Notes: generated by a model from the sequence alone, not told the origin. A stretch of DNA of 64,000 bases from Bacillus_BD sp963787345 (GCA_963787345.1 CAWBCW010000026.1:1-64000), one strand, 5' to 3'; positions 17,415-27,317 are shown, counted from the stretch's first letter. Program-made: numbers and translations.

Positions 17415-17909
17415 TTACCCTCTTCTTGCGCCTCTTCCACCACGCTTCGATTCGGTATTACGCTTAAGAGAAGATAAACGGTCTTCACTATCTTTTAAAA
17501 AGCGTGCCATTTTCGATTCAAAGTTTTCCTTTGGAGCACGGTGGTTATCATTTGATCTCCCTTGACCATGACGTGGACGACTGGAGTAACCTCCTCTTGA
17601 ATCCCCACCACGATCTCCTCTATCACTTCTTGCTGGTCTTTCAGGTCTTTCCGGTCTTTCCGGTCTCTCTGGTCGGTCTATTGCCTTTTTAATAGAAAGA
17701 CCAATTTTCCCGTCCTTTTCAACATTAATGACTTTGACTTCTACAACATCGCCAACTTTTAGATGGTCATTAATATCCTTAACATAATTGTCTGCGACCT
17801 CACTAATGTGTACAAGTCCGGTTGAGCCTCCTGGCAGCTCCACAAACGCTCCAAAATTAGTAATACCGGTTACCTTTCCCTGTAACTTGCTGCCTACTTC
17901 AATTGACAT
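17415..17909 (-). CDS. yabR: S1-domain RNA-binding protein YabR
   Basis: A 164-residue protein with one S1/OB RNA-binding domain (about 3-72; GKVTGITNFGAFVELPGG, GLVHISEVAD) similar to general stress protein 13 and polynucleotide phosphorylase S1 domains. The C-terminal half is disordered and basic: a run of RPE repeats (about 78-92), then Arg/Gly-rich stretches. The RPE tract is encoded by 9-bp tandem repeats (about 17634-17675). AAGGAGG precedes the ATG. Role probably RNA binding in translation or decay; exact function unknown. Confidence 0.93.
   Translation of the reverse strand: MSIEVGSKLQGKVTGITNFGAFVELPGGSTGLVHISEVADNYVKDINDHLKVGDVVEVKVINVEKDGKIGLSIKKAIDRPERPERPERPERPARSDRGDRGGDSRGGYSSRPRHGQGRSNDNHRAPKENFESKMARFLKDSEDRLSSLKRNTESKRGGRGARRG
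17634..17675 (-). repeat. 9-bp tandem repeat in yabR
   Basis: About five imperfect copies of GGTCTTTCC (plus strand), each encoding Arg-Pro-Glu on the minus strand. Slippage would change copy number without breaking the frame. Confidence 0.75.
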
Positions 17910-17994
17910 AAAAAAAAATTTCCTCCTTAAAAATATACAGAATAATACCTATACTATATTATACCGAAAGATACGAAAGAGTGCAATATAGTCA

Positions 17995-18408
17995 TCATTC
18001 TAAAGTTTTTTCCTTTTTTTCCTTTTCTTTCCTATCCTCTTTCTCAGGAAGAGTAAAGATAATCTCATTCTCATCCGATAGAAAATATTCTTTCCTTGCT
18101 AACTTAGCAATATAATCATCGTCGTTTAATTTGACGATTTCCTCTCTTAAGAAAGCCTCTTCTTTTTTCAAAGAAGTAAGTTCCTGTTGAACCTTTTCAT
18201 GCTCTGCCTTCTTCTCCGCTAACTTCGAGTGTTGTGAAATGAGTGTTGAAACCATTGTAACGGTTACAATCACAACAAAAATAAAGAAAGCCGTTAATCG
18301 TCTGTATAAAAGCTTTTTCCTTCTCGAAACAGTGATTTGACTTTCTTCTTGTTGCAAAGCATAATCTGTTTCAAGTTTTGTAACCCTTTGTTTCTTGTTG
18401 TCACTCAT
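17995..18408 (-). CDS. divIC: Cell division protein DivIC
   Basis: Essential bitopic division protein of the FtsB type that complexes with FtsL and DivIB at the septum. From the ATG at 18408 the product is 137 residues: a basic cytoplasmic tail, RRKKLLYRR then one membrane helix (about 39-60), and an extracellular coiled coil ending in LNDDDYIAKLARKEYFLSDENEIIF, the conserved DivIC region. The longer ORF start (18441) overlaps yabQ and lacks a ribosome site; GGGAGGG lies 8 nt before the chosen ATG. It directly follows yabQ. Confidence 0.95.
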   Translation of the reverse strand: MSDNKKQRVTKLETDYALQQEESQITVSRRKKLLYRRLTAFFIFVVIVTVTMVSTLISQHSKLAEKKAEHEKVQQELTSLKKEEAFLREEIVKLNDDDYIAKLARKEYFLSDENEIIFTLPEKEDRKEKEKKEKTLE

Positions 18409-18422
18409 TTCCACAACCCTCC

Positions 18423-19052
18423 CTACTTGTCCTTCTTCCATCGAGAAAGAAATTTATTAATAGAATTCTTGATCCGCTGTAAATTACCTGCCAATTTATT
18501 ATATAACTTATCGACGGTTTTTTTAAGGGGTTTCGGGCATAGTTTCCAAAATATTAACAAAAACCATAGGATAACCTTGAACAATTGTCGAACAACGGAC
18601 CAAATCAGCGATAAAATCCACTTTAATAACGTATATAATCCATTTCCAATCGTGACAACGACTGAAACAATAAATAAGACAAGAGCTTTGATCGGATTAT
18701 AGATCAACAAAAGAACTAATCTCACAATGAACTTATAAGTTGAAATCGTAAAAACAATCAGTTGCTCTAATATCTTTAAATACAATGCTTTTAATAAACT
18801 CTGATAGGCAGCAAAACCACATATTAACGCTAAAAATATATAAAAACGCCATTCTCCCTGGTTTACTTGAAATAATACGAAAAAAATAAGCAGCCCTTGA
18901 AAAACCCAAAATAATACATCATTGATAAACGTCAACCAGCTTTTACGTTTACTTCTCTGTAAAAAGCGATTATACGTATCAAGGGCTACACCAAAAAAAG
19001 CTCCCATGCTAATCATCGTCAACATGGTGACAAATTGTGTACTAAGCGTCAT
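18423..19052 (-). CDS. yabQ: Spore cortex biosynthesis membrane protein YabQ
   Basis: A 209-residue integral membrane protein needed for cortex formation in B. subtilis. Several hydrophobic helices run from the N-terminus (VTMLTMISMGAFFGVALDTYNRF) through about residue 170, then a basic C-terminus (KNSINKFLSRWKK). Its start overlaps the yabP stop by 4 bp, and a sigma-E-type promoter precedes yabP, so the two are co-expressed in the mother cell. Confidence 0.93.
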   Translation of the reverse strand: MTLSTQFVTMLTMISMGAFFGVALDTYNRFLQRSKRKSWLTFINDVLFWVFQGLLIFFVLFQVNQGEWRFYIFLALICGFAAYQSLLKALYLKILEQLIVFTISTYKFIVRLVLLLIYNPIKALVLFIVSVVVTIGNGLYTLLKWILSLIWSVVRQLFKVILWFLLIFWKLCPKPLKKTVDKLYNKLAGNLQRIKNSINKFLSRWKKDK

Positions 19053-19351
19053 CGAAATAACTTGCTAAAGAAACCTTTAGCTTTTTCTCCGCTATGGTCA
19101 TCAATATAAACCAGGTCAAATATTTTCCCCTTGATCGAGACAATCCCCTTGTCCACATCAAGGTTTTTCATCGTTAAATTTTCTCCTTTAATGGCGAGGA
19201 ACCCCATCACAGTTTCTAATAAAAACTCCTCGTTATCAAAGCTTTCCACTTGCTTAACGCCCGTAATATCTAGAAGCCTTCTACCCCTCATCACAACATC
19301 ATGTTCTGGAACAGTACCCTTTGTAGAATTGCTATCGAAATATTGGCTCAT
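19049..19351 (-). CDS. yabP: Sporulation protein YabP
   Basis: A 100-residue protein required for cortex formation, made in the mother cell. It is strongly conserved through GRRLLDITGVKQVESFDNEE and MKNLDVDKGIVSIKGKIFDL. The start is the ATG at 19351 (MSQYFD), with GAGGG 8 nt upstream and 100 residues in total like the B. subtilis protein; the longer reading frame adds ten unsupported residues. Confidence 0.94.
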   Translation of the reverse strand: MSQYFDSNSTKGTVPEHDVVMRGRRLLDITGVKQVESFDNEEFLLETVMGFLAIKGENLTMKNLDVDKGIVSIKGKIFDLVYIDDHSGEKAKGFFSKLFR

Positions 19352-19393
19352 CCATTCATCCCTCACAATCGCATTGTACAACCCTTTTGTACA

Positions 19394-19421
19394 ATTGTAT
19401 GAAAAAGGGAGGGGAATAGAA
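19394..19421 (-). promoter_or_regulatory. Sigma-E-type promoter of yabP-yabQ
   Basis: On the minus strand CATACAAT (19394-19401) is a perfect sigma-E -10; 13 bp upstream TTCTATT (19415-19421) matches the -35 partly. The placement 43 bp before yabP fits the known mother-cell expression of yabP in B. subtilis. Confidence 0.65.
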
Positions 19422-19453
19422 CAAAAATTGGAATGGCAAAAGAGCCTTCTTCC

Positions 19454-19720
19454 TTACAATTCTGTTGATACGCGTTCTTCTTTTAGAATGGAATACATTT
19501 CTGCTGCTTCATCTTTTTTCGTTGTTTCTTGAATTTTTTCAATTTTAACCGTTACGACCTTTTGTCCAAATCGGATGGTCAATACATCTCCAACTTTAAC
19601 CGTTGTACTGGCTTTTGCTTGAAGTCCATTCACGAGAATTCTGCCTTGATCAGAAACTTCCTTTGCCAATGTTCTCCGTTTGATTAATCGCGATACTTTT
19701 AAAAATTTATCTAATCTCAT
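19454..19720 (-). CDS. rqcP: S4-domain ribosome quality control protein RqcP
   Basis: An 88-residue protein composed of one S4 RNA-binding domain (MRLDKFLKVSRLIKRRTLAKEV, about 1-60), formerly YabO. In B. subtilis it works with RqcH on stalled 50S subunits during C-terminal alanine tailing. It follows yabN by 15 bp and precedes the sigma-E promoter of yabP. Confidence 0.92.
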   Translation of the reverse strand: MRLDKFLKVSRLIKRRTLAKEVSDQGRILVNGLQAKASTTVKVGDVLTIRFGQKVVTVKIEKIQETTKKDEAAEMYSILKEERVSTEL

Positions 19721-19735
19721 TTTTACACGTCCTTC

Positions 19736-21190
19736 CTACATCCCTAACTTCTTTGCCTCATCCCAAAAGGCATCTAGTTCCTCTAACGTATATTCGGCAA
19801 ATGTTTTACCACTCTCGACTACTTTTTGCTCTACATAGCGGAACCGATTACTAAATTTTTCGTTTGTCGTAAATAACGCTTCATCTGGATTAATCTGATA
19901 AAAGCGGGCAATATTGATGAAGGCAAATAAAATATCCCCAAATTCTTTCATCGCATTCTCATTTTGATTCTGAGAAATTTCTACCTTAAATTCCTGAATT
20001 TCCTCATTCAACTTGTCCCAGGCGCCGCCTGCGTCAGGCCAATCAAACCCAACCTTTGCCGCCTGCCTCTGTAATTCGAAGGCCCGTAAAATATTGGGCA
20101 ACGACTTACCTACCTCATCTAAAATCGATTCTTGTTTAATCCCTTTTTCTTCTTGCTTAATTTCCTGCCAATTTCTCAAAACGTCCTCTGTTGTCTCTGC
20201 TACAGAATCACCAAATACATGTGGGTGGCGCCTTACCATTTTCGCAGATAATCCTTCAACGACATCATCAATGGTGAAGTAACCATCGTCCTCTCCAATT
20301 TGTGCATGTAACAACACTTGTAATAACACATCTCCGAGTTCCTCAATTAAATGATCGACATCTTGTTCTTGAATTGCCTCAATGACTTCATAGGCTTCTT
20401 CAATTAAATACTTTTTCAAAGATTCATGGGTTTGTTTTAAATCCCACGGACAGCCATTCGGACCTCTTAATTCCGCAATAATTCCTCTTAATTTATAAAA
20501 GTCTTTATAGAGGAGTGTCTCCTGTTGAACCGGTGGAATATAAACCGTCGTCAAATTGTTTACTTCTGTCTCCCGGTCAAGATCAACAAGTGGGACCTTA
20601 CGAATCTTCTCCTCCTGACTGCCGGCTGCAGTTACAAGGTAAACTTCATAATCATATGGCAGTTTTTCCATAAAAGTCAGCTTTACATTGGAGGCGACAA
20701 AGGAGTCATATACTTGACCTACTAAAATATGTTGACTTAATACAATCTCTTCTGGCCTTAAATCAGTCGCATCGAGCAATTGGAAGCCCTCGATCGGATC
20801 AATTCGCAGTACACGAAAAATATCATCTAAAAAGCTTTGTCCACCTGCGACTTCAACTGTAACGCCACGTTCCTCGCCCCATTTTAGTAACAATTGGACT
20901 GTTCTTTCAGCGACAAGCGGATGTCCTGGTACGGCATAGATAAGCTCGTCCTCTTCAGCTGTAAGTAGGGTTTCACAAATTTTCTCATATACCTCTTCAA
21001 ACCCAGATTGACTTTCATAAATATGATCAAATGATTGATAAGTAAACCCTTCTTGTTCTAATTGAGAAACAACAAGGTGTTCCTTTGTTCTTAAATAAAC
21101 AGGAAGTCCACTTTTTAGGGTTTTATATACTCCTAATGGAAGTTGATTGAGATCCCCTGCCCCAAGCCCGACAATATTAATTTTCTTCAT
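19736..21190 (-). CDS. yabN: Bifunctional methylase-fold/MazG pyrophosphohydrolase YabN
   Basis: The 484-residue product joins a tetrapyrrole-methylase-like N-terminal domain (about 1-210, with VGLGAGDLNQLPLGV and the VPGHPLVAERT segment) to two MazG-type nucleoside triphosphate pyrophosphohydrolase repeats (about 230-480). The first MazG copy has LRGPNGCPWDLKQTHESL and EEAYEVIEA with ELGDVLLQV, typical Mg-binding glutamate/aspartate motifs. It probably removes aberrant nucleotides. It overlaps the end of yabM by 14 bp. Confidence 0.94.
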   Translation of the reverse strand: MKKINIVGLGAGDLNQLPLGVYKTLKSGLPVYLRTKEHLVVSQLEQEGFTYQSFDHIYESQSGFEEVYEKICETLLTAEEDELIYAVPGHPLVAERTVQLLLKWGEERGVTVEVAGGQSFLDDIFRVLRIDPIEGFQLLDATDLRPEEIVLSQHILVGQVYDSFVASNVKLTFMEKLPYDYEVYLVTAAGSQEEKIRKVPLVDLDRETEVNNLTTVYIPPVQQETLLYKDFYKLRGIIAELRGPNGCPWDLKQTHESLKKYLIEEAYEVIEAIQEQDVDHLIEELGDVLLQVLLHAQIGEDDGYFTIDDVVEGLSAKMVRRHPHVFGDSVAETTEDVLRNWQEIKQEEKGIKQESILDEVGKSLPNILRAFELQRQAAKVGFDWPDAGGAWDKLNEEIQEFKVEISQNQNENAMKEFGDILFAFINIARFYQINPDEALFTTNEKFSNRFRYVEQKVVESGKTFAEYTLEELDAFWDEAKKLGM

Positions 21191-22790
21191 CGACTCTTCC
21201 TTTCTTCTTTTTCTTTGGTAAAAAAACCATTAACTTACTTCCAAATGGCAGCAAATAGAGTTCTGACTTTGTAAGCAAATTGGTTTTGACCATTAAAATG
21301 AGATAGGTCAACCCGCCTACTAGAACCGCTGTTAACGCTTGAAAGCTAGCCATTAATCGTTCCGAATATCCGGCGTCATATATAAAATTTGTTGATAATA
21401 AAAATGCCTTTATAACAACCATCATCATAAGTACCGAAAGAATGGTCATGATATAAAATCGTTTTGGAAGCAGTGGCATCCTTCCTATCATTCTATGTAA
21501 TTTAATGATGAATAAGATGAGTATCGCAGATAGAGCGGAAACAGATGAGATTGCAGCACCTAATGCTCCTAACTCTGGCACTAAGATAAGATTCAAACTA
21601 TACTTTAACAAAAATGCAATAACTACCATTACAGCGGGGAAATAAGTATGCCCTAAGCCTTGAAAAATGGATGTAATCGTCATAATCATCGATAAGAGCA
21701 AAATTAACAGAGTAAGTACTGCCAAAGTTTTAGAGCCATGATCATTTTCAAACAGCATAATATTCGTAGGTCTTATAATGCTATATAATCCCATTGTCGC
21801 CCCGGCGCCAACAAGTATACTCGTTTTTAACGCTAATTGAATCTTTTCCTTCAATGCCCCTGCACTGCTTTCGAACTTCTCTTTTGTAATGAGCGGAACC
21901 AATGATAGTGACATCGATGTCGCCACGACAGTGCCTAATTGAATAAGCGGCTGCCCCCGATCATAAATCCCTTTTACAGCTTTGGCGCTATCAGAAGTGA
22001 CTCCGGAGTTTACCAATAGTGAATATAAGTTTAAGGAATCGGCTAACTGAATTAATACAAGCAGCATACTACTAAGGCAAATGGGTAGTGCATACGTCAT
22101 AAATAGCTTCAATATCTTTCGACTTTGTTGAAAATGGAGTTTTCCGGTAAGCGGCTCTTTTTTGTGTAAACGAAACCAATAAAATAAAAGAATGATAACC
22201 GATGTTAATCCACCTGTAATTGAACCAAATACAGCGCCAGCGCCAACAGTATAAAGAGAGGCTTGATGGGCCGTTAATAACAAAGCGGTTATGAGAATCG
22301 TCACGACTCTAATGAACTGCTCGCCCACTTGCGAAACCGCTGTTGGCAACATATCCCCATACCCTTGGAAAAACCCCCTTAATAGAGAGATAACTGGCAT
22401 TGTTAAAAAAACAAGCGAAACAAGTTTTAGTAATGGAGCTAATTGAGGGTCTTGCATATAATGCGCTAGCGGCTCCGACAGCACGAATAAAAGCCATGAA
22501 CATAATAATCCGAAACTGCATAAAAAAAACAACGACAGACTAAGCAACTGTTTGGGATTCCCCTTATTACCTTTCCCAATCTCCTCTGCGTATAATTTGG
22601 AAATGACAACAGGAAATCCATAGGTTGATAAGGCAATCGCAATCCCATAGAATGGGTATACTTGTTGATAAATATAAAAGCCTACATCCCCGACAATATT
22701 TTGGAAAGGAATGCGATAGATAGCACTTAAGATTTTAGTAAGCAGGGCTGCTGCTGTTAAAATAAGCGTCCCTTTAAATAAATTGTTCAT
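21177..22790 (-). CDS. yabM: Polysaccharide/lipid flippase-family membrane protein YabM
   Basis: A 537-residue membrane protein of the MOP/PST (Wzx-MurJ-like) superfamily with about 14 membrane helices, close to SpoVB-type transporters. The N-terminus FKGTLILTAAALLTKILSAIYRIPFQNIVG is characteristic. Such proteins flip lipid-linked sugars or peptidoglycan precursors; YabM belongs to a group linked to spore or cell-wall polymers, but its substrate is not known from sequence. It lies between spoVT and yabN, as in B. subtilis. Confidence 0.92.
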   Translation of the reverse strand: MNNLFKGTLILTAAALLTKILSAIYRIPFQNIVGDVGFYIYQQVYPFYGIAIALSTYGFPVVISKLYAEEIGKGNKGNPKQLLSLSLFFLCSFGLLCSWLLFVLSEPLAHYMQDPQLAPLLKLVSLVFLTMPVISLLRGFFQGYGDMLPTAVSQVGEQFIRVVTILITALLLTAHQASLYTVGAGAVFGSITGGLTSVIILLFYWFRLHKKEPLTGKLHFQQSRKILKLFMTYALPICLSSMLLVLIQLADSLNLYSLLVNSGVTSDSAKAVKGIYDRGQPLIQLGTVVATSMSLSLVPLITKEKFESSAGALKEKIQLALKTSILVGAGATMGLYSIIRPTNIMLFENDHGSKTLAVLTLLILLLSMIMTITSIFQGLGHTYFPAVMVVIAFLLKYSLNLILVPELGALGAAISSVSALSAILILFIIKLHRMIGRMPLLPKRFYIMTILSVLMMMVVIKAFLLSTNFIYDAGYSERLMASFQALTAVLVGGLTYLILMVKTNLLTKSELYLLPFGSKLMVFLPKKKKKGRVDEEN

Positions 22791-22902
22791 CTGGCCTGTT
22801 TACTCCATCTCCTTTCGCAGGATGAATTCCAACGTATTATAGCATATTTATGCTCTGTTTGAGCGTTTCTAACATCTACGAAAGCCGAGACTATTTACAA
22901 AA

Positions 22903-22926
22903 CAAAAAGACAGCAGAATGCTGTCT
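22903..22926 (-). terminator. spoVT terminator
   Basis: GACAGCA and TGCTGTC (22909-22915 and 22919-22925) form a 7-bp stem; the minus strand continues with a T run. Confidence 0.75.
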
Positions 22927-22952
22927 CTAATATCAATTGTTGTTCACTATTA

Positions 22953-23489
22953 TTATGATTCCATTTGTCTTGCAAGGAAGCCAGCAGCTGTTTCAACTGC
23001 TTTTTGTTCCACTTCGCCTAGCGAACCTTCTTTTGAATAAATAATTACCGCACCAATTGGATCTCCATTTGCAATAATAGGCCCAATCGTATAGGCTGAA
23101 ATTTCCTCGTTATTGTCTTCTACTAATGCGGTTTCACCTTTTTGGTTCATCAAGGCAGATGTTCGATCTTCCATCGTTTTCTCAATTAAAGGGCTAATAT
23201 TTTTATTTAAATAATCTTTCTTAGAACCACCAGCTGTGGCAATATAACTGTCTCTATCACAAATTAATACAGGATTACCAAGGCTGTCAAATAAAGCCTC
23301 TGCATATTCTTTTGCAAAGTCACCTAATTCACTAATAGGGGAATATTTCTTTAAAATTACTTCTCCATCACGGTCTACAAAAATCTCCAATGGGTCTCCC
23401 TCTCGAATACGAAGGGTTCTCCGGATTTCCTTTGGAATTACGACACGACCTAAATCATCGATTCGACGAACTATACCAGTTGCTTTCAT
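22953..23489 (-). CDS. spoVT: Stage V sporulation protein T
   Basis: Forespore regulator that tunes sigma-G genes. The 178-residue product has an AbrB-type swapped-hairpin DNA-binding domain (1-50; TGIVRRIDDLGRVVIPKEIRRTLRI) and a C-terminal GAF-like domain (about 55-178). The N-terminal domain is paralogous to AbrB at 42982-43266. It is followed by its own terminator. I saw no convincing sigma-G promoter in the gap to mfd. Confidence 0.97.
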   Translation of the reverse strand: MKATGIVRRIDDLGRVVIPKEIRRTLRIREGDPLEIFVDRDGEVILKKYSPISELGDFAKEYAEALFDSLGNPVLICDRDSYIATAGGSKKDYLNKNISPLIEKTMEDRTSALMNQKGETALVEDNNEEISAYTIGPIIANGDPIGAVIIYSKEGSLGEVEQKAVETAAGFLARQMES

Positions 23490-23670
23490 TCAACGTTGCC
23501 TCTCTTTCATCAGATGATTTTACATGTGGCGATGGTTTGGTTTTGCTATTCCTATATGTAAACCTTCACCATATTTGAACTTAGTATCTTACATATGGAA
23601 AGATCTATGCATATTGAAATACTTTTTCTTCCTCAGAAATTAATTCCCACTATTGGAGGAATAACCCATT

Positions 23671-26600
23671 CTACAAAAGAGACTCTGCTTTATCCTTTTT
23701 TTCCTCTACTAACCCTCTCAGGATTCCATAGATCGCATTTATCCATGTTTCTAGAGCGATCTTCTTCGTGTAGACAACCATTTTGAATTTCTGCCCTTCC
23801 ATCCCAAGACCAATCATTCGTCCATATTGATTCGTTAACTGGAATACTTTTTGACCGTCAACATTACCGCTTGATTCCTCTGATAATAAAATCGTTACTT
23901 CCTCTTTTACCTGTTTAATGCTTTCAATTCCTAATTGAAGGGAAAAGACCTTAATTTCAGCAATCCTGAATAAATACATGAGCTCATTCGGATATTCACC
24001 AAACCGGTCAATCATTTCATCTTGTAACTCTTGAATTTCCTCTATATCTGTAATCCCACGGAAACGTTTATACATTTCAATTTTCTGTTGTCCGTCCGCT
24101 ATATACGTATCGGGAATATAAGCATCAATATCCAAGTCAATCTCAACGGTCTTCTGTTTTATCTCTTCAACCGCTCCTTTTCTTTCCTCAATTGCTTCTT
24201 TTAACATTTGCGAGTACATATCGAAACCTACTGAATCAATAAAACCATGTTGCTGGGAACCTAGTAGATTCCCTGCCCCACGAATCGATAAGTCTCGCAT
24301 CGCAATTTTAAAACCAGACCCAAGCTCAGTAAATTCCTTCATCGCTTGAAGACGTTTTTCAGCGACCTCTGTTAAGACTTTGTCCTTCCGATACGTAAAG
24401 TAGGCATATGCGACTCGATTTGAACGACCAACACGACCTCTTAATTGGTAAAGTTGTGAAAGTCCCATCTTATCTGCATCATTCACAATTAATGTATTCA
24501 CGTTCGGAATATCTACACCTGTTTCAATGATAGTCGTACTGACAAGCACATCAAACTCGCCCTCTATAAAGCTTAACATGACCGTCTCTAATTCATTTTC
24601 GGTCATCTGCCCATGGGCTACAGCGACTCTAGCATCTGGAACAAGCATCGAGATCTCTTCTGCTTTACGTTCAATATCTTCCACTCGATTGTAGAGGAAG
24701 TAGACTTGGCCACCTCTCGCCAATTCACGCTCAATCGCCTCCCGAACCAATATACCACTGTATTCCATTACATAAGTTTGGACAGGAAATCGATTTTCTG
24801 GTGGTGTTTCAATAACAGACAAGTCCCGAACACCGAGCATCGACATATGCAATGTTCGTGGAATCGGAGTTGCCGTTAAGGTTAAAACATCCACATTTGA
24901 CTTTAACTTTTTAATTTTTTCCTTATGCGTTACACCAAAACGCTGCTCCTCATCAATGATTAAAAGCCCTAGATCTCTATATATAATATCTTTTGATAAT
25001 AAGCGGTGTGTTCCCACTACAACATCGATAGTTCCATTTTTTAGTCCTTTAATCGTTTCGGTTTGTTGTTTTCTTGTACGGAAGCGATTGAGAATTCCAA
25101 TTTTCACCGGATAATCTTGGAATCGTTCTGTCATCGTTTGATAATGCTGCTGAGCTAGAATCGTAGTTGGTACAAGAATCGCTACTTGCTTCCCATCTGC
25201 AACCGCTTTGAAGGCGGCGCGAATCGCTACTTCTGTTTTCCCATATCCAACGTCACCACAAAGGAGCCGATCCATTGGACGCTCTTTTTCCATATCCCGT
25301 TTAATTTCTCCAATTGATCTTATCTGATCCTCTGTTTCCTGGTATTGAAAGGAGGTTTCGAATTCACGCTGCATATCACCGTCTGGACTAAAGGCATACC
25401 CTTTGGAGGCTTCCCGTTCAGCGTATAATTTAATTAAATCTTCGGCAATATCTTCAACAGAAGATTGAACCTTTTTCTTAACCTTTTTCCATTCATTGCC
25501 GCCCAATTTATAGACCTTTGGTTCTTTACCTTCTGCCGCTACATACTTCATTACAAGGTCAATTTGCTCAACTGGGACATAAAGCTTATCACTGCCCTGA
25601 TAGCGAACATGAAGGTAATCTTTATGAACACCATTAATGACGAGCGTTTCAATTCCCAAATACTTCCCGATCCCATGATTCACATGAACGACATAGTCTC
25701 CGACTTTTAATTCAGAGTAGTTTTTAATTCTTTCGGCATTTGATAGTTTTTGTTTACGCTGTGTCCGTTTTGCTCTTTTTGTAAAAAGCTCCTCTTCCGT
25801 GACAACTGCTAATTTTTGAATCGGCAATTCAAATCCTGTCAGTAAATCACCATTCATGATTTGAACTTTCCCTGTCATTAAATCGCTTTGATCACTAATG
25901 ACATCGGCTTCGATTTCATAATCTGCTAGAATCCGTTCCAGTCGCTTAACCCGCTCATCATCAGCACCTAAAAATACAATAGCATAACGGCCTTTCTTCC
26001 ACCGATCAACTTCCGCCTTTAAGACATTCATTTGACCATGGAAGTTTTGCATTTGTTTGCATGTTAAATTGATAATATTTTGCGGGTTTGTATTTGGCAC
26101 ATGCCGCAGAAATAAAGATAAGTAGACGATTGGCAAAGGGCTGCTAGCTATTAACTCCGTCATATTATGAGAGATCTTTAAGTCGTGAATGATATTTCCT
26201 TCACTAATTAAATTTGTATACCACTCTGCCTCTTCCCTCTCAAGCGACTCATTCATTTCAAGAACCCTGCTGATTTCATCAACAAAAACAATTGTATCTT
26301 TCGAAAAATAATCTATTAAACTATTGGGTTCATCGTAAGCAATTGATAGATATTTAAAAAGCTGTTCTGGCTTTTGCTCATTCCGTAACCGCTCTATTTC
26401 ATAGCCGATATTTCGAACAAGCTCCGCTTTAACCTTTTCATCCTTAATTTGCTTTAGACTTTCTTTACGACCCGCCTCCAGCTTTTCGACTAATCTAGCG
26501 TAGTCTTCCTTTCTCAGGGGGATTTCGGTAGCCGGTCCGATGGCAGCATCCCTTCGTTTTTCAATGGAACGTTGATCGTCTAGTGAAAAGGTACGAATGG

Positions 26601-27207
26601 AATCAATCTCAGTATCAAAGAATTCAATTCGAATCGGATCTTGTTCTGTTAAAGGGAAAACATCGATAATCCCACCTCTAATACTAAACTCTCCTGGGGC
26701 ACTGACCATGTCTGAACGAACATACCCCATTTGAATCAAGCCGACTAACATTTCCTCAATATTAATCTCATCTCCAAGGTTCAAAGAAAGCTGGTACTTT
26801 TTCCATACACTTGCAGGTGCAACCATTTTCCTCATTCCGGCGATAGGAACAATAACAATGCCTTTCTGCCGTTTACTTAATAGGTTTAAAACTTCAATTC
26901 TTTGTGCTCTAAGCTCAGGACTAGCCACACTAATCTCTGCTCCGATTAATTCGTTAGCCGGATAAAGGGCTACTCCTTCATCACCAATGACATTCATGAG
27001 GTCATCATATAATTTCTGTGCTTGTAAAAGATTATACGTAATAATGACAATCGGTCTTTTAACTTTCTCATAAAGAGACGCAATAAATAACGTCCTCGCT
27101 GAACCGGACAGTCCGGCTACAAGCTGTTCATGTAAGCCCTCTTCAATCCCAGTACTCACATTGCTTATGTCTTCCTGTTGATTAAAAAGGCGTTTTAAGC
27201 CTAACAT
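23671..27207 (-). CDS. mfd: Transcription-repair coupling factor
   Basis: Removes RNA polymerase stalled at DNA lesions and recruits UvrA. The product is 1,178 residues with an N-terminal UvrB-like region, the RNA-polymerase-interacting domain (KVGDYVVHVNHGIGKYLG, about 500), a superfamily 2 translocase core with Walker A (LLCGDVGYGKTEVA), the DEEQ box (LLIIDEEQRFG) and TATPIPRTL, and the C-terminal TRCF domain. The start is the ATG at 27207 with GGAGGGG 5 nt upstream; the longer ORF begins at a TTG. It is followed closely by spoVT. Confidence 0.97.
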   Translation of the reverse strand: MLGLKRLFNQQEDISNVSTGIEEGLHEQLVAGLSGSARTLFIASLYEKVKRPIVIITYNLLQAQKLYDDLMNVIGDEGVALYPANELIGAEISVASPELRAQRIEVLNLLSKRQKGIVIVPIAGMRKMVAPASVWKKYQLSLNLGDEINIEEMLVGLIQMGYVRSDMVSAPGEFSIRGGIIDVFPLTEQDPIRIEFFDTEIDSIRTFSLDDQRSIEKRRDAAIGPATEIPLRKEDYARLVEKLEAGRKESLKQIKDEKVKAELVRNIGYEIERLRNEQKPEQLFKYLSIAYDEPNSLIDYFSKDTIVFVDEISRVLEMNESLEREEAEWYTNLISEGNIIHDLKISHNMTELIASSPLPIVYLSLFLRHVPNTNPQNIINLTCKQMQNFHGQMNVLKAEVDRWKKGRYAIVFLGADDERVKRLERILADYEIEADVISDQSDLMTGKVQIMNGDLLTGFELPIQKLAVVTEEELFTKRAKRTQRKQKLSNAERIKNYSELKVGDYVVHVNHGIGKYLGIETLVINGVHKDYLHVRYQGSDKLYVPVEQIDLVMKYVAAEGKEPKVYKLGGNEWKKVKKKVQSSVEDIAEDLIKLYAEREASKGYAFSPDGDMQREFETSFQYQETEDQIRSIGEIKRDMEKERPMDRLLCGDVGYGKTEVAIRAAFKAVADGKQVAILVPTTILAQQHYQTMTERFQDYPVKIGILNRFRTRKQQTETIKGLKNGTIDVVVGTHRLLSKDIIYRDLGLLIIDEEQRFGVTHKEKIKKLKSNVDVLTLTATPIPRTLHMSMLGVRDLSVIETPPENRFPVQTYVMEYSGILVREAIERELARGGQVYFLYNRVEDIERKAEEISMLVPDARVAVAHGQMTENELETVMLSFIEGEFDVLVSTTIIETGVDIPNVNTLIVNDADKMGLSQLYQLRGRVGRSNRVAYAYFTYRKDKVLTEVAEKRLQAMKEFTELGSGFKIAMRDLSIRGAGNLLGSQQHGFIDSVGFDMYSQMLKEAIEERKGAVEEIKQKTVEIDLDIDAYIPDTYIADGQQKIEMYKRFRGITDIEEIQELQDEMIDRFGEYPNELMYLFRIAEIKVFSLQLGIESIKQVKEEVTILLSEESSGNVDGQKVFQLTNQYGRMIGLGMEGQKFKMVVYTKKIALETWINAIYGILRGLVEEKKDKAESLL

Positions 27208-27289
27208 TACAGCCCCTCCCCTCAATGCTGATTCTCTCTTTCCTCAAAAATGAGTCGTCTATTATTTGCTCTAATGTCCTTTTCAATAG

Positions 27290-27316
27290 AAAAACGCTTT
27301 GGAAATTTCCAAAGCC
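27290..27316 (-). terminator. fin terminator
   Basis: GCTTTGGAAA and TTTCCAAAGC form a near-perfect hairpin; the minus strand continues GTTTTTC. Confidence 0.75.
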
Positions 27317-27317
27317 C

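Noticed and set aside
17634..17675. CRISPR-like short repeats
   Set aside because: They are 9-bp coding repeats in yabR with no spacers; no CRISPR array or cas gene is present in the window.
23490..23670. Sigma-G promoter of spoVT
   Set aside because: CATATA-like words occur, but none fits the -10 and -35 pattern together.
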